From: UBA7803 sp041395905
GTDB taxonomy: Bacteria > Pseudomonadota > Gammaproteobacteria > Pseudomonadales > Azotimanducaceae
Direction of reading: 5' to 3'
DNA length: 64,000 bases
NCBI GenBank assembly: GCA_041395905.1
Contig: JAWKZP010000004.1
Location: forward strand, 1 to 64,000
Shown: positions 62,461 to 64,000 of the stretch, in pieces
Layout: each line of letters opens with the position of its first letter
Numbering within the stretch: position 1 is the stretch's first letter
The notes under the pieces: model-generated
What the model saw: the letters and a program-made list of their open reading frames with translations, nothing else
Told to the model about the DNA's origin: nothing
The model's database searches: none
Made by a program: the position numbers and the translations under genes

Positions 62461-64000
<1,540 letters not shown>

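Overview
The window looks like a chromosomal segment of a high-GC gammaproteobacterium with an aerobic, lipid- and hydrocarbon-using lifestyle. The evidence is the block infC-rpmI-rplT-pheS-pheT-ihfA-merR in the gammaproteobacterial order, an E. coli-length ArgG, a proteobacterial NAD-type isocitrate dehydrogenase, a LexA-type SOS box of the gammaproteobacterial form (CTGT-N8-ACAG), two cytochromes P450, a Baeyer-Villiger monooxygenase, acyl-CoA synthetases and an acyl-CoA dehydrogenase. I see no phage, transposase, integrase or CRISPR array. Species cannot be told from the sequence alone.

Layout. 1-4.3 kb: end of an AsmA-like (DUF748) gene, a CYP153-type alkane hydroxylase facing a TetR repressor across a long palindromic operator, and a lower-GC lipoprotein gene. 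4.3-8 kb: argG facing a UvrD-like helicase that carries an SOS box. 8-15 kb: Baeyer-Villiger monooxygenase, Tat-exported aminotransferase, two alpha/beta hydrolases, DUF2058 protein and acyl-CoA dehydrogenase. 15.2-19.9 kb: isocitrate dehydrogenase followed by a complete Mce lipid-transport operon (permease, ATPase, MCE protein, lipoprotein). 19.9-28.7 kb: transporter, membrane or secreted hydrolases and a Pat-like acyl-CoA synthetase/acetyltransferase.

28.9-35.6 kb is the most unusual part. A threonine dehydrogenase and glycine C-acetyltransferase (threonine to glycine plus acetyl-CoA) run straight into a glycine-reductase-type gene set: GrdC and selenoprotein GrdA on the plus strand, converging with GrdE and selenoprotein GrdB on the minus strand. 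Both grdA and grdB have an in-frame UGA exactly where the family has selenocysteine, each followed by a hairpin at the spacing expected of a bacterial SECIS. This would let the cell convert threonine to glycine and then reductively deaminate glycine to an acetyl unit. No GrdD gene is present here. Glycine reductase is classically a pathway of strictly anaerobic Firmicutes, so finding it in this context is notable.

35.7-49 kb: acyl-CoA synthetase, DUF3604 lipoprotein, phosphotransferase, a decayed MFS gene, hydrolase, SIMPL protein, TSUP permease, a second Tat-exported aminotransferase, a Cys/Met-metabolism PLP enzyme and a thioesterase. 49-54.9 kb: translation/IHF block and tRNA-Val. 55-64 kb: acyl-CoA synthetase plus P450 operon, CadC-like regulator facing a truncated haemoglobin-MddA operon, and the C-terminal three quarters of uvrB.

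Several genes carry single-base frameshifts (near 24.9, 34.5, 41.25 and 43.35 kb). At least two lie in runs of four G/C bases, so sequencing or assembly error should be excluded before they are called pseudogenes.
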